Assembly: GCA_904396495.1 (NCBI GenBank)
Contig: CAJFOJ010000047.1
Span: 1 to 54,508, forward strand
Direction of reading: 5' to 3'
Source: an uncultured Oscillospiraceae bacterium
GTDB taxonomy: Bacteria; Bacillota; Clostridia; Oscillospirales; Ruminococcaceae
DNA: 54,508 nucleotides
Below, piece by piece: positions 28,045 through 36,294 of this stretch. The notes beneath the pieces are model-generated. The model saw nothing but the letters and a program-made list of their open reading frames with translations. It searched no databases and was not told where the DNA came from. The translations under genes were made by a program, and so were the position numbers. Every line of letters starts with the position of its first letter. The first letter of the stretch is position 1.

Positions 28045-28073
28045 TTGACAAACGACAAAGGTCATGTTATATT
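28045..28073 (+). promoter_or_regulatory. Promoter of the rubredoxin-flavodiiron operon
   Basis: Perfect TTGACA (28045-28050), 17 bases, TATATT (28068-28073). Leader of about 65 bases contains a small hairpin (28096-28110). Confidence 0.8.
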
Positions 28074-28144
28074 TAAATTGCTCTCAGGAAAATGCTTCCA
28101 GAGACTGGAAAAGAAAAAAACATCTTGAAAGGATGGTATGAATA

Positions 28145-28303
28145 ATGAAAAAGTATGTTTGCACAGTTTGCGGATGGATCTACGATGAGGCGGAGGGCGC
28201 TCCCGATATGGGAATCGCCGCCGGCACCAAGTTTGAAGACCTGCCCGAGGATTTTGCCTGCCCCATGTGTGGCGTTGGCAAGGACATGTTCGAAGCGGAA
28301 TAA
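28145..28303 (+). CDS. Rubredoxin
   Basis: 52 residues. A small one-iron electron carrier. The iron is held by two CxxC knuckles, CTVCGWIYD and [11 protein letters not shown], with the aromatic residues and DLPEDF loop expected between them. GAAAGGA lies about 12 bases upstream. The flavodiiron protein gene follows 78 bases later, so this rubredoxin is the likely direct electron donor for reduction of oxygen or nitric oxide. Size is normal for the family. Confidence 0.97.
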   Translation: MKKYVCTVCGWIYDEAEGAPDMGIAAGTKFEDLPEDFACPMCGVGKDMFEAE

Positions 28304-28381
28304 CCACATAGCGAAAAGGGGAGGGCGGACAGAATTGTCTGCCTTTCTTTCTGCAGATTTTAAGATAAAGGAGAAGGAAGT

Positions 28382-29587
28382 ATGTCGGCTGTAAAAGTTT
28401 TGGACGGTATTTATTCCGTCGGCGCTCTGAATCCCAGCATGAGAGTGTTCGATATTGTCATGCACACCGAGTATGGGACCACTTATAATTCTTATATTGT
28501 AAAAGGTACTGAAAAAACCGCATTAGTGGAAGGTTGCCATAAGACGTTTCACAAGCAGTTTCTCGCAAACATCGAGGAAGTTTGCCCTTTAGAGGATATC
28601 GACTACATTATTTTGAACCACAACGAACCCGACCACAGCGGCGCTGTGGGGGAAGTGCTCCGCCACAACCCACAAGCCGAGATTTTCTGCACCCAGGCAG
28701 GTTCTTTGTATATTAAAGGAATCACCAATCTGCCCGACATGAAAGTCCACGTCATCAAGGACGGCGAAGAAATTTCTTTGGGAGGAAAGACCTTCCGTTT
28801 CCTGTCCGCTCCCTTTTTGCACTGGCCAGATTCCATGTTCACCTATTTAATAGAAGACAAGGTGCTCTTTTCCTGTGATTTTCTTGGCTGCCATTATTGT
28901 GAACCCTATACCTTTGACTACAATGTAACCAAACCGGAAGCGTATGAACAATCGCTGAAAGAGTATTATGACGCGATTTTCGGGCCGTTTCCCTCCTATG
29001 TGCGGAAGGGCCTAGATAAAATCGACGGCCTTGCCATTGACTTTATCTGCACAAGCCATGGCCCCATCCTGACAAAAGACGGCCGCATGAACTACGCACT
29101 GGAAAAATACAACCAGTGGTGCGATGTAAAACCAAACCAGGTTCCTCTGATCCCGGTGTTTTACTGCTCGGCTTACGGAAACACCCGTAAGCTCGCCCAA
29201 AAAATCGCTGAGGGAATTGCGGAAGTGCTTCCAGATGCCCAGGTGGATGTTTTTGATATCATCAAACACGATATGGGCGAGTTGACTGCCAAGCTAAACC
29301 GCAGCGATGCTTTTGCCATCGGTTCCCCCACCATTAACCGGGACGCCGTTCCCCCTGTTTGGCAGCTTTTGAGCCATGTGGACGCCGTGAACAGCGGAAA
29401 GCGGCTGACCTTAGTATTTGGCTCTTATGGTTGGAGCGGAGAGGCTGCTGCAAACATCAAAGCCCGTCTGGAAGGCCTTAAGATGAAGGTGTTTAGCGAC
29501 GGATTCCGGGTGGTATTCGTCCCCACCGAGGAAGATTTGGCAAATGCAAAAGCTTTGGGTAAGGAATTTGCGGAAAGCCTGAAATAA
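28382..29587 (+). CDS. fprA: Flavodiiron protein (oxygen/NO reductase)
   Basis: 401 residues, class A flavodiiron protein. Metallo-beta-lactamase-like domain with all diiron ligands visible: His80, Glu82, Asp84, His85 in NHNEPDHSG, then the His in FLHWPDSM, the Asp in FSCDFLGCH and the His in CTSHGP. A C-terminal flavodoxin domain begins with VFYCSAYGNT (FMN phosphate loop). Reduces O2 to water or NO to N2O in anaerobes using rubredoxin. The promoter palindrome suggests induction by peroxide or oxygen. Confidence 0.96.
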   Translation: MSAVKVLDGIYSVGALNPSMRVFDIVMHTEYGTTYNSYIVKGTEKTALVEGCHKTFHKQFLANIEEVCPLEDIDYIILNHNEPDHSGAVGEVLRHNPQAEIFCTQAGSLYIKGITNLPDMKVHVIKDGEEISLGGKTFRFLSAPFLHWPDSMFTYLIEDKVLFSCDFLGCHYCEPYTFDYNVTKPEAYEQSLKEYYDAIFGPFPSYVRKGLDKIDGLAIDFICTSHGPILTKDGRMNYALEKYNQWCDVKPNQVPLIPVFYCSAYGNTRKLAQKIAEGIAEVLPDAQVDVFDIIKHDMGELTAKLNRSDAFAIGSPTINRDAVPPVWQLLSHVDAVNSGKRLTLVFGSYGWSGEAAANIKARLEGLKMKVFSDGFRVVFVPTEEDLANAKALGKEFAESLK

Positions 29588-29600
29588 TGGATCAAAGTAA

Positions 29601-29626
29601 AAACCGGGAGCTATCACTCCCGGTTT
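29601..29626 (+). terminator. Terminator between fprA and the PHP gene (two-way)
   Basis: 10-bp perfect stem (29601-29610 with 29617-29626), 6-base loop, U-rich tail on the plus strand and a run of five U on the minus strand, so it can end both convergent genes. Confidence 0.85.
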
Positions 29627-29630
29627 CTCT

Positions 29631-30941
29631 TTATTGATATGTAGCAAAATATTTTTTTATCAGCTTGACAGTCTGTCCTTTCAAATTTTTCAACCGATCC
29701 CGGGCCGTTTCATCTCCGGCAATATAAGCCCGCATCTGACGCCCTTCTTCGTAACAAAGCTCATCGTGGAGGGGAAAGTAGTTTCGGTTTAAGAAAATTC
29801 CATAGCTAACCATCCGAAAATTGCCGTAAAAATGGGGTTCTTCGCCTTTGTATTCCTCTACGGGGACGCTGTACCCGCCTTTAACCGCCTTAATAATGTC
29901 ATCTCGGGTATTGCTGTGTGCGAGTATGATGGTTTTCTGCTCGTTAAACAAATCCCGGTTGACGGTGCCGTGGGAGTCGCTGCTGCCAACGATGGGGATA
30001 TTGGCACCATTTGCGCACATGTCGTGCCAGAAGGCAGTTTGCAGGTTGTTCTCCCGCATGGTGTGGCCGTTTAACAGCTCAAAGGCATCGGCAAAACCGT
30101 TTTCCAAATAATATTTGGTGAAACCGGGCGTCACGTGGTAGACATCGGGAATCCAGTAGGGGTGACAAAAGATGGACATGCCGTTTGCCTTTTTGATTTG
30201 CTTTATCACCTCGAGGCAGCAGGCGTGGACGAAGGGATCTACCCCTTCCGGCAACTCACTTAGCTCTTTGGTGGCGGCTTCTACCTTTTTCGTCCATTCT
30301 GGAACTGGGGAAATGTTGTTATGCTCATCCACAGTACGGCAGAGATCGTTGACACTGAAGTCGCCGCCAAAATTGAGAATGTGGACATGGTTTTTGACCG
30401 GATGAATTTCCTCGCCGGGATAAATCTGAAAGTCCATGTCGACGCCTTTATAAGCGTTAATAGCGTTAATCGCAGGTGTTCTTTGGCCATGGTCGGTGAT
30501 GGAAATGAAGTCGAAGCCCGCCTGCCGGTACATAGCGGCTACAAATTCCGGCGCTTCTCTTCCGTCGGAAAAATAGGTGTGGACGTGAAAGTCTCCCCGA
30601 TAAGGATGCCTAAAAAAGAGGTCTTCCTCCAGTGAATAGACAGAAAGCTGGACGATCCAGCGGTCTTCACCCTTACGGAAGATGCGTACAAAATGTTCCT
30701 GTTCACCGATAAAGGTATGGGAGAAGCGAATCGCTCCATGGAGGACTTTGACAGGATATTCTACGACTGGAGGACGGGAATCAGAATAGATATCCGCTGT
30801 AATTGGGTAGATGCGGATGATATAGTCGCCGCCTTCCTCAAAGGCAACATGACTGGACAGAGCGCGGATGGTAATGAGCGTTTCCAGGCCTTTCCGGACG
30901 ATTTTAGGATAGATATCGTAAAAATAAAGCTCGTCAATCAT
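29631..30941 (-). CDS. PHP-domain metal-dependent phosphoesterase-like protein
   Basis: 436 residues from ATG 30941, which has AGGAGG eight bases upstream; an in-frame ATG further up (31112) lies beyond a terminator and is rejected. An N-terminal domain of about 110 residues with beta-strand character precedes a PHP domain: HVHTYFSDG (His119, His121), SITDHGQ, EIHPVKNHVHIL, IFCHPYW and GSSDSHG. These supply a three-metal site. The PHP family includes phosphoesterases and phosphatases; the two-domain form resembles CehA/McbA-type proteins. Substrate unknown. Lies downstream of the NSS transporter, separated by a strong hairpin. Confidence 0.82.
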   Translation of the reverse strand: MIDELYFYDIYPKIVRKGLETLITIRALSSHVAFEEGGDYIIRIYPITADIYSDSRPPVVEYPVKVLHGAIRFSHTFIGEQEHFVRIFRKGEDRWIVQLSVYSLEEDLFFRHPYRGDFHVHTYFSDGREAPEFVAAMYRQAGFDFISITDHGQRTPAINAINAYKGVDMDFQIYPGEEIHPVKNHVHILNFGGDFSVNDLCRTVDEHNNISPVPEWTKKVEAATKELSELPEGVDPFVHACCLEVIKQIKKANGMSIFCHPYWIPDVYHVTPGFTKYYLENGFADAFELLNGHTMRENNLQTAFWHDMCANGANIPIVGSSDSHGTVNRDLFNEQKTIILAHSNTRDDIIKAVKGGYSVPVEEYKGEEPHFYGNFRMVSYGIFLNRNYFPLHDELCYEEGRQMRAYIAGDETARDRLKNLKGQTVKLIKKYFATYQ

Positions 30942-30971
30942 AATAAAACCTCCTATATATGAGTATAACTC

Positions 30972-31021
30972 AAAAAGGATATGATACGCTGATCTTTCGT
31001 TCAGTGTATCATATCCTTTTT
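30972..31021 (-). terminator. Long hairpin between the NSS transporter and PHP genes
   Basis: A 16-bp perfect stem (30972-30987 with 31006-31021) extended inward by CTGA/TCAG pairing, followed by U residues on the minus strand. It ends the transporter transcript. Only 30 bases separate it from the PHP start codon, leaving no room for a standard promoter. Confidence 0.85.
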
Positions 31022-31036
31022 TAAAAGGCAAGCTTT

Positions 31037-32374
31037 TTATCCGATTCCGTGATAGGCAATGCCCAGGATGAACACACCAACCGCCAGTAGGATATAGACG
31101 TATTTTGCGCAAAAATCAAAAAAACGCCCCAGCGGTTTTTTGCGCCCCAGGTTCAGTTCGGCGTCAATTTTTTTGATGCCCAGTACCCAGTAAATCATAA
31201 TAGCGCCAAGCATGGCCCCAAAGGGCACGACGTAAATAGTGATGACATCCATCCAGCTGCCCAAAAAGGGTTCGTATTCGATGAAGATGCCCACCAGCAG
31301 AACAGCGGCACCCACCAGTAAAATAGAGGGAATGCGCTCCATTTTCAGTTCCCGCCGAGCCGCTTCTGCGCAGACTTCAAACATATTGACCAGAGAAGTG
31401 ATGCCCGCAAAGAGGACGGAAATGAAAAACAGCGCCGCAAACAGCCTGCCCAATGGCATTTGGGCAAATACTTTCGGCAGGGTGATAAACATAAGGGGCG
31501 GTCCCGATGTGGGATCGAGTCCGAAGGCAAAGACGGCGGGGATAATGGCAAAACCCGCAATCAGCGCGGCGCAGGTGTCTAAAAGGGCCGTCATCCCGGC
31601 AGAGTGGACGATATTTTCCTTTTTGTTCAGATAACTTCCATAGATAATCATGCCGGAACCAGTGATGGAAAGGGAGAAAAAAGCCTGCCCCATGGCCATG
31701 ACCCAGGTTTCCGGTTTTAGGAGATACTCCCATTTGGGCATTAAAAGATAGCGGTAGCCTTCTCCAGCGCCTTCCAAAAACGCTACGCGAAGAGCGATAA
31801 TGACAAATAGGATAAAGAATGCCGGCATCATAATTTTGTTGACTTTTTCAATGCCCTTGAACACCCCGCCGATGAGGATAACCACTGTCAATGCTACTAC
31901 AATGATATGCCAGGGAATGCTGCCAAAGGGCCCCGTCGCCCCGGCGAAGTACTCCTCCGATGGGGTGTTGATGAGTTCTCCCGTGACAGAGCCCCACACT
32001 GAGCGGAGAACCCATCCTACAATGACCGCATAGCCGATGGCGATACCTAGAGAACCCAAAAGTGGAATGGCCCCTAGGAATTTGCCTCCTTTTTTACCTC
32101 GGGATCTCATAGCGTAGTCGTAAGAACCGATGGGGCCGGTGCCAGCGAGCCTTCCCAGTCCGAACTCGCCGGACAATCCGACCACGCCAAACAGAATGAC
32201 AAATAAAAAATAGGGGATCAAAAAGGCCGCGCCGCCGTAGGAACCCAGCCGGTAGGGGAACATCCAGATGTTTCCCATGCCGACAGCCGAACCGACGGAT
32301 GCGAGGATAAAACCGATTTTACTGGTAAAACCACTGTTTTTATTTTGCATTGGGGAGCTGTCCTCAGACTTCAT
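31037..32374 (-). CDS. Sodium-dependent transporter, NSS/SNF family
   Basis: 445 residues from ATG 32374. Longer (32461, 32386) and shorter (32350) in-frame ATGs exist; a TATAAT at 32411-32416 inside the longest form favours the downstream starts. Eleven or twelve membrane segments. NSS family proteins co-transport amino acids or related amines with sodium. The first helix contains GSAVGMGNIW, the substrate/sodium site, but then MFPYR where LeuT-type transporters have RFP: the gating arginine (Arg30 in LeuT) is Met38 here and an Arg is found four residues later (Arg42). Divergent from an Lrp regulator and an aminotransferase, which points to an amino acid substrate. Confidence 0.9.
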   Translation of the reverse strand: MKSEDSSPMQNKNSGFTSKIGFILASVGSAVGMGNIWMFPYRLGSYGGAAFLIPYFLFVILFGVVGLSGEFGLGRLAGTGPIGSYDYAMRSRGKKGGKFLGAIPLLGSLGIAIGYAVIVGWVLRSVWGSVTGELINTPSEEYFAGATGPFGSIPWHIIVVALTVVILIGGVFKGIEKVNKIMMPAFFILFVIIALRVAFLEGAGEGYRYLLMPKWEYLLKPETWVMAMGQAFFSLSITGSGMIIYGSYLNKKENIVHSAGMTALLDTCAALIAGFAIIPAVFAFGLDPTSGPPLMFITLPKVFAQMPLGRLFAALFFISVLFAGITSLVNMFEVCAEAARRELKMERIPSILLVGAAVLLVGIFIEYEPFLGSWMDVITIYVVPFGAMLGAIMIYWVLGIKKIDAELNLGRKKPLGRFFDFCAKYVYILLAVGVFILGIAYHGIG

Positions 32375-32410
32375 ATCAATTAACATTCCTTTCTGGATAC
32401 CGGATCCGGC

Positions 32411-32439
32411 ATTATACAAAAGATGACCGCAGTTGTTTT
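32411..32439 (-). promoter_or_regulatory. Candidate promoter of the NSS transporter
   Basis: On the minus strand AAAACA, 17 bases, TATAAT (+ strand 32434-32439 and 32411-32416). The -10 box is perfect but the -35 is poor (3/6). Confidence 0.45.
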
Positions 32440-32477
32440 GCAGAAAAGACACAAAATCCATGTCTGAAAAGGTGCTT

Positions 32478-32487
32478 CAAACGTTTG
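32478..32487. promoter_or_regulatory. Palindrome CAAACGTTTG in the transporter/Lrp spacer
   Basis: Perfect 10-base palindrome, about 40 bases upstream of the transporter promoter. It matches 8 of the 10 fixed positions of a catabolite-responsive element in either direction, so CcpA is one possible reader; the neighbouring Lrp protein is another. Confidence 0.35.
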
Positions 32488-32639
32488 CTTTCAGTTTTTC
32501 AAATCGGTAATAGTCTACCACATTTTTATAAATTTGAACAGTATCCATGTTTTTTAGCAAAATGAATCCTTTTGCCATGCCCACACTGTCATTTTTCCAT
32601 ATAAACTGGTTTTCTTTTGCTCTGTCTTGGAAAAAGGGC

Positions 32640-32668
32640 TTTTCATTTTCTCCTGATTTTGGTATACT
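32640..32668 (+). promoter_or_regulatory. Promoter of the lrp-aminotransferase operon
   Basis: TTTTCA (32640-32645), 17 bases, TATACT (32663-32668), about 50 bases before the Lrp start. The 257-base spacer holds no gene. Confidence 0.5.
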
Positions 32669-32718
32669 GAAAAAGAGCCGAAGAAAATCGGCCTCCAATT
32701 TTTTATGGAAGGAAAGGA

Positions 32719-33210
32719 ATGAGCGCCAGTATGGATAAACTACTGCAAATTTTAAACGGAAATGCCAGAATCGAGGCCGAAAAAATCGCGGTCATGCTGA
32801 ATACGACAAAGGAGCAGGTAGAAGCCGCCATCGCGGAATACGAGAGAAAAGGCGTCATTCGCGGATATAAGCCGCTTCTCGACTACGACAAGATAGACAC
32901 CCAGTTTGTCGAAGCGGTTATTGAACTGAAAGTCACCCCCAAACGGGATTTTGGATTTGAGGAAATCGCTCGGAAAATCAGCAGCTATCACGAGGTGGAC
33001 AGCGTGTACCTCATGAGCGGCGGCTATGACCTCCACGTACAGGTGGTGGGTAAGACCTTTAAAGACATCGCCCTCTTCGTCGCACAGCGTCTTGCGGTTT
33101 TGGACGGGGTCGTTTCGACGGCCACCCATTTTGTGCTCTCCCGGTATAAAGACCGGGGTGTGCTCATGGGGCAGGACGGCATTGACGAGAGGAGGAACGT
33201 TTCCCTGTGA
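32719..33210 (+). CDS. Lrp/AsnC family transcriptional regulator
   Basis: 163 residues. N-terminal helix-turn-helix (about residues 5-50: DKLLQILNGNARIEAEKIAV, then EAAIAEYERKGVIRGY) and a C-terminal RAM ligand-binding domain with VDSVYLMSGGYDLHVQVVG. ATG 32719 has GGAAGG upstream; ATG 32731 is an alternative. Responds in this family to amino acids. It overlaps the start of the aminotransferase gene and faces the NSS transporter, so probably controls amino acid uptake and transamination locally. Confidence 0.93.
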   Translation: MSASMDKLLQILNGNARIEAEKIAVMLNTTKEQVEAAIAEYERKGVIRGYKPLLDYDKIDTQFVEAVIELKVTPKRDFGFEEIARKISSYHEVDSVYLMSGGYDLHVQVVGKTFKDIALFVAQRLAVLDGVVSTATHFVLSRYKDRGVLMGQDGIDERRNVSL

Positions 33211-34394
33211 TGAACATCGAAAATTTGATATCCGACCGGACGGCCTCTTTAAAGCCGTCCGGTATCCGGCGTTTTTTTGACATCGCCAACGAAATGGAAG
33301 GGGTCATCTCCCTTGGAGTGGGCGAACCGGACTTTAAAACCCCTTATTCTGTCCGCCGGGCGGGCATCGAAAACCTCCAGATGGGTAAGACTGCCTACAC
33401 GGCTAATGCCGGTCTGGCGGAACTGCGCAACGCCATTAGCCGCTACATGGAGCGGAAATTTAATCTGCGCTATGACCCCAAAACCGAGGTGTTGGTCACA
33501 GTGGGCGGTTCGGAGGCCATCGACCTTTGTATCCGCGCTTTTGTCAATCCCGGCGAGGAGGTTCTGATCCCTGAGCCCTGTTTTGTGGCATATGCGCCTA
33601 TCGTCACTATGACCTGCGGCGTACCGGTGCCCATCAAGATGACGGCGGAGGACAATTTTCGGCTGACAGCCAAGCAGTTGGAGGATGCCATCACCGAAAA
33701 GACCAAGGTTTTGGTACTTCCCTTCCCCAATAACCCAACCGGCGCCGTCATGCGGCGGGAGCATTTAGAAGAAATTGCAAAGGTGCTCCGCAAGCACGAT
33801 ATCATCGTCCTGTCCGACGAGATTTACGCCGAACTCACCTACAACGGCCGCCACGTCTCCATCGCGGAGATAGATGGTATGTGGGAGCGAACCATTGTTG
33901 TCAACGGATTTTCTAAGACCTTTGCCATGACTGGTTGGCGCTTGGGATTTGCCACCGGCCCGGCCCCCGCCATCAAACAGATGACAAAACTTCATCAGTA
34001 CGCCATTATGTGCGCCCCTACCACCGCCCAGTACGCCGCGATTGAGGCGTTAGACCACTGCGAGGAGAACATCTGCCAAATGCGGGAAGAGTACAATCTG
34101 AGAAGGCGATTTATTGTGGACGCCTTCAACAAAATCGGCCTGCACACCTTTGAACCGGAGGGTGCGTTTTACATCTTCCCCTGTATCCAGAGCACCGGCA
34201 TGACGTCGGACGAGTTCTGCGAAAAGCTCCTTTACAGCAAAAAGGTGGCCGTTGTCCCCGGCACCGCATTCGGAGACAGCGGCGAAGGGTTTATCAGGGT
34301 TTCCTACTCCTATTCCGTCAATCACTTAAACCAAGCGGTAAAGCGAATCGGCGAATTTGTGGAAGAGGTAAAGCGGGGACAACATAGGGACTAA
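33210..34394 (+). CDS. Class I/II PLP-dependent aminotransferase
   Basis: 394 residues from ATG 33210; GTG 33207 is an equally possible start, both overlapping the lrp stop. Fold type I aminotransferase of the AspC/PatA type: LGVGEPDF, YTANAGLAELR, NPTGAV, SDEIYAEL and the PLP lysine in NGFSKTFAMTGWRLG (about Lys236), with the phosphate-binding Arg after it. Moves an amino group between an amino acid and a 2-oxo acid. Preference for aromatic or aspartate substrates cannot be decided. Translationally coupled to lrp. Confidence 0.93.
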   Translation: MNIENLISDRTASLKPSGIRRFFDIANEMEGVISLGVGEPDFKTPYSVRRAGIENLQMGKTAYTANAGLAELRNAISRYMERKFNLRYDPKTEVLVTVGGSEAIDLCIRAFVNPGEEVLIPEPCFVAYAPIVTMTCGVPVPIKMTAEDNFRLTAKQLEDAITEKTKVLVLPFPNNPTGAVMRREHLEEIAKVLRKHDIIVLSDEIYAELTYNGRHVSIAEIDGMWERTIVVNGFSKTFAMTGWRLGFATGPAPAIKQMTKLHQYAIMCAPTTAQYAAIEALDHCEENICQMREEYNLRRRFIVDAFNKIGLHTFEPEGAFYIFPCIQSTGMTSDEFCEKLLYSKKVAVVPGTAFGDSGEGFIRVSYSYSVNHLNQAVKRIGEFVEEVKRGQHRD

Positions 34395-34455
34395 TGAAAA
34401 ACGGGGCGGGCAGGATGCCCATCCCGTTTCTTTACAGAATATTAGAAAGGGTTTG

Positions 34456-35595
34456 ATGAACTTGGTTTCCATCCAGCACACGGCTTGCTATGAACAAACT
34501 ACTGTCCAGGAGAGTGTTGACGCCCATTTTGCTGAGCTCTGCCTGGATAAAATTTGCAAGCCCGGCATGAAGGTGGCCATCAAGCCCAACCTTTTAATGA
34601 AGCGGAAGCCGGAGGAAGGAACCACTACCCATCCCTCATTGGTGGAGGCGGTGGTGAGGCATTTGCAAAGCTTAGGCGTCACCGACATAACCATTGTCGA
34701 TAGCCCCGGAGGAGTTTATTCCAAGCCCCTTTTGACGGGCATCTACCGAGCGACCGGCATGGAGGATGTTGCACGGAGGCTTTCTGTCAAGCTCAATGAG
34801 GACGTGGGTTCTACCTATGTATCCAACCCAAACGGTGTCGTCTGTAAGGGATTTGAGCTTATTAACCCTATTGTGGAGGCGGATTTTGTCATCTCCATTG
34901 CCAAACTGAAAACCCACTGTATGGCGGGATTGAGCGGTGCGGTGAAAAATCTGTTCGGCTGTGTGCCGGGGCTGATGAAGCCGGAATTTCACTGGCGGTA
35001 CCCCGCAGAAAAGGATTTCTGCAACATGCTCATCGACCTGTGCGAGACGGTTAAGCCGGACATCACTTTTGTAGACGCGGTGGTTTCCATGGAGGGGGAC
35101 GGTCCTTCTTCCGGGAAACTGCGGGAGACGGGGATGACTCTATGTTCCACTTCTCCCTACGAGATAGATCTGGTGCTGTCAAAGGTAATCCATCGACCGC
35201 CGGAACAGATTTACACCATCGTCAATGGGGTGGAGCGGGGCCTTTGCCCTCGGTCGCCAGAGGAGATAGACGTCTGCGGCGATCCTCTGCTCACATACGA
35301 GGACTTTAAGCAGCCAAAATCTAAGGGAATTGATTTTATGGCTTTTGTACCGGCCCCTCTGCGACCAGTGGTGAAGCCGGCGGTCAACCGTTTTTTTACC
35401 CCGCGTCCCCAGGTAAAGAAAAGCGTCTGTATTGGCTGCGGCAAATGCGCTGAGAGTTGCCCTGCAAAAACCATTCATATCGAGAACCGAAAGGCCCATA
35501 TTAACCATGAAAATTGCATTAAATGCTACTGCTGCCACGAGATGTGTCCGGTGAAGGCGATCCATGTACGGCGTAACCCCATTTTAAATCTCTGA
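34456..35595 (+). CDS. DUF362 protein with C-terminal 2[4Fe-4S] ferredoxin domain
   Basis: 379 residues from ATG 34456, after GAAAGGG. The DUF362 domain (about residues 1-300) includes IKPNLLM, THPSLVEAVVRHL, DSPGG and KLKTHCMAGLSGAVKNLFG. The last 55 residues hold two ferredoxin-type clusters: CIGCGKCAESCP and CIKCYCCHEMCP. Such proteins are common in anaerobes, and their function is not settled; a redox role on a carboxylate or cofactor is often suggested. Lies 61 bases after the aminotransferase and 14 before the HAD gene. Confidence 0.9.
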   Translation: MNLVSIQHTACYEQTTVQESVDAHFAELCLDKICKPGMKVAIKPNLLMKRKPEEGTTTHPSLVEAVVRHLQSLGVTDITIVDSPGGVYSKPLLTGIYRATGMEDVARRLSVKLNEDVGSTYVSNPNGVVCKGFELINPIVEADFVISIAKLKTHCMAGLSGAVKNLFGCVPGLMKPEFHWRYPAEKDFCNMLIDLCETVKPDITFVDAVVSMEGDGPSSGKLRETGMTLCSTSPYEIDLVLSKVIHRPPEQIYTIVNGVERGLCPRSPEEIDVCGDPLLTYEDFKQPKSKGIDFMAFVPAPLRPVVKPAVNRFFTPRPQVKKSVCIGCGKCAESCPAKTIHIENRKAHINHENCIKCYCCHEMCPVKAIHVRRNPILNL

Positions 35596-35609
35596 AAGGG
35601 GGAAGCGTT

Positions 35610-36266
35610 ATGAAGGATGTAACGGTTGTCTGGGACTGGAACGGTACTTTACTTGACGACGTGGCGCTAAACTGTGCCATTATGAACCGGATGCTTCGCA
35701 GAAGGGGGAAACCCCCGATTCCCAGCTTAGAGGTTTATCGCCAAATTTTCGGTTTTCCCATCGTCGGCTATTATCAACGTGCGGGATTTGACTTTGCAAC
35801 AGAGGATTACGAAACAGTGGCCGATGAGTACATGGCCCTCTACCGGCGGGACAGCATGGAATGCCGGTTATTTCCCGGTGTGCGGGAGGCACTATTTAAA
35901 CTCAGACGCAGAGGGGTAAGGCAGGTGATCCTGTCGGCGTCTCAACAGGACTGCCTTATGGAGCAACTCTCTTATCTGGACATTGGGGCTTCCTTTGACG
36001 AAGTGCTTGCCTTGCATCATTGCCTTGCTCACAGTAAGGCTGAGCTGGCAGAAGAATGGATGAAGGCAAGTCACCTGTCTGGGGACAAGCTTCTATTTGT
36101 CGGGGATACTCTCCACGACTTTGAGGTATCGAAGCGTCTTGGCGCTTCCTGTATCCTGGTGGCGGCGGGACATCAGAATAAGGAGCGGCTACTGACCTGC
36201 GGCTGCCCGGTTGTGGACAGTATCGGGGACGTCGTTCAGTTAATCGAAAAAATGATCGCCCGTTGA
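35610..36266 (+). CDS. HAD-superfamily hydrolase, phosphoglycolate-phosphatase-like
   Basis: 218 residues with AAAGGGGG upstream. HAD motifs: motif I is DWNGTLLDD (Asp9, Asn11), motif II ILSAS, motif III Lys in HSKAELAEEW, motif IV FVGDTLHDFEVS. The second Asp of the usual DxD motif I is Asn; the nucleophile Asp9 is intact. A helical cap lies between residues 17 and 80. Probably a small-molecule phosphatase, with a salvage or housekeeping role. Substrate unknown. Confidence 0.88.
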   Translation: MKDVTVVWDWNGTLLDDVALNCAIMNRMLRRRGKPPIPSLEVYRQIFGFPIVGYYQRAGFDFATEDYETVADEYMALYRRDSMECRLFPGVREALFKLRRRGVRQVILSASQQDCLMEQLSYLDIGASFDEVLALHHCLAHSKAELAEEWMKASHLSGDKLLFVGDTLHDFEVSKRLGASCILVAAGHQNKERLLTCGCPVVDSIGDVVQLIEKMIAR

Positions 36267-36294
36267 TGGGCAAAGACAGGAGGGAATTTCCTTT

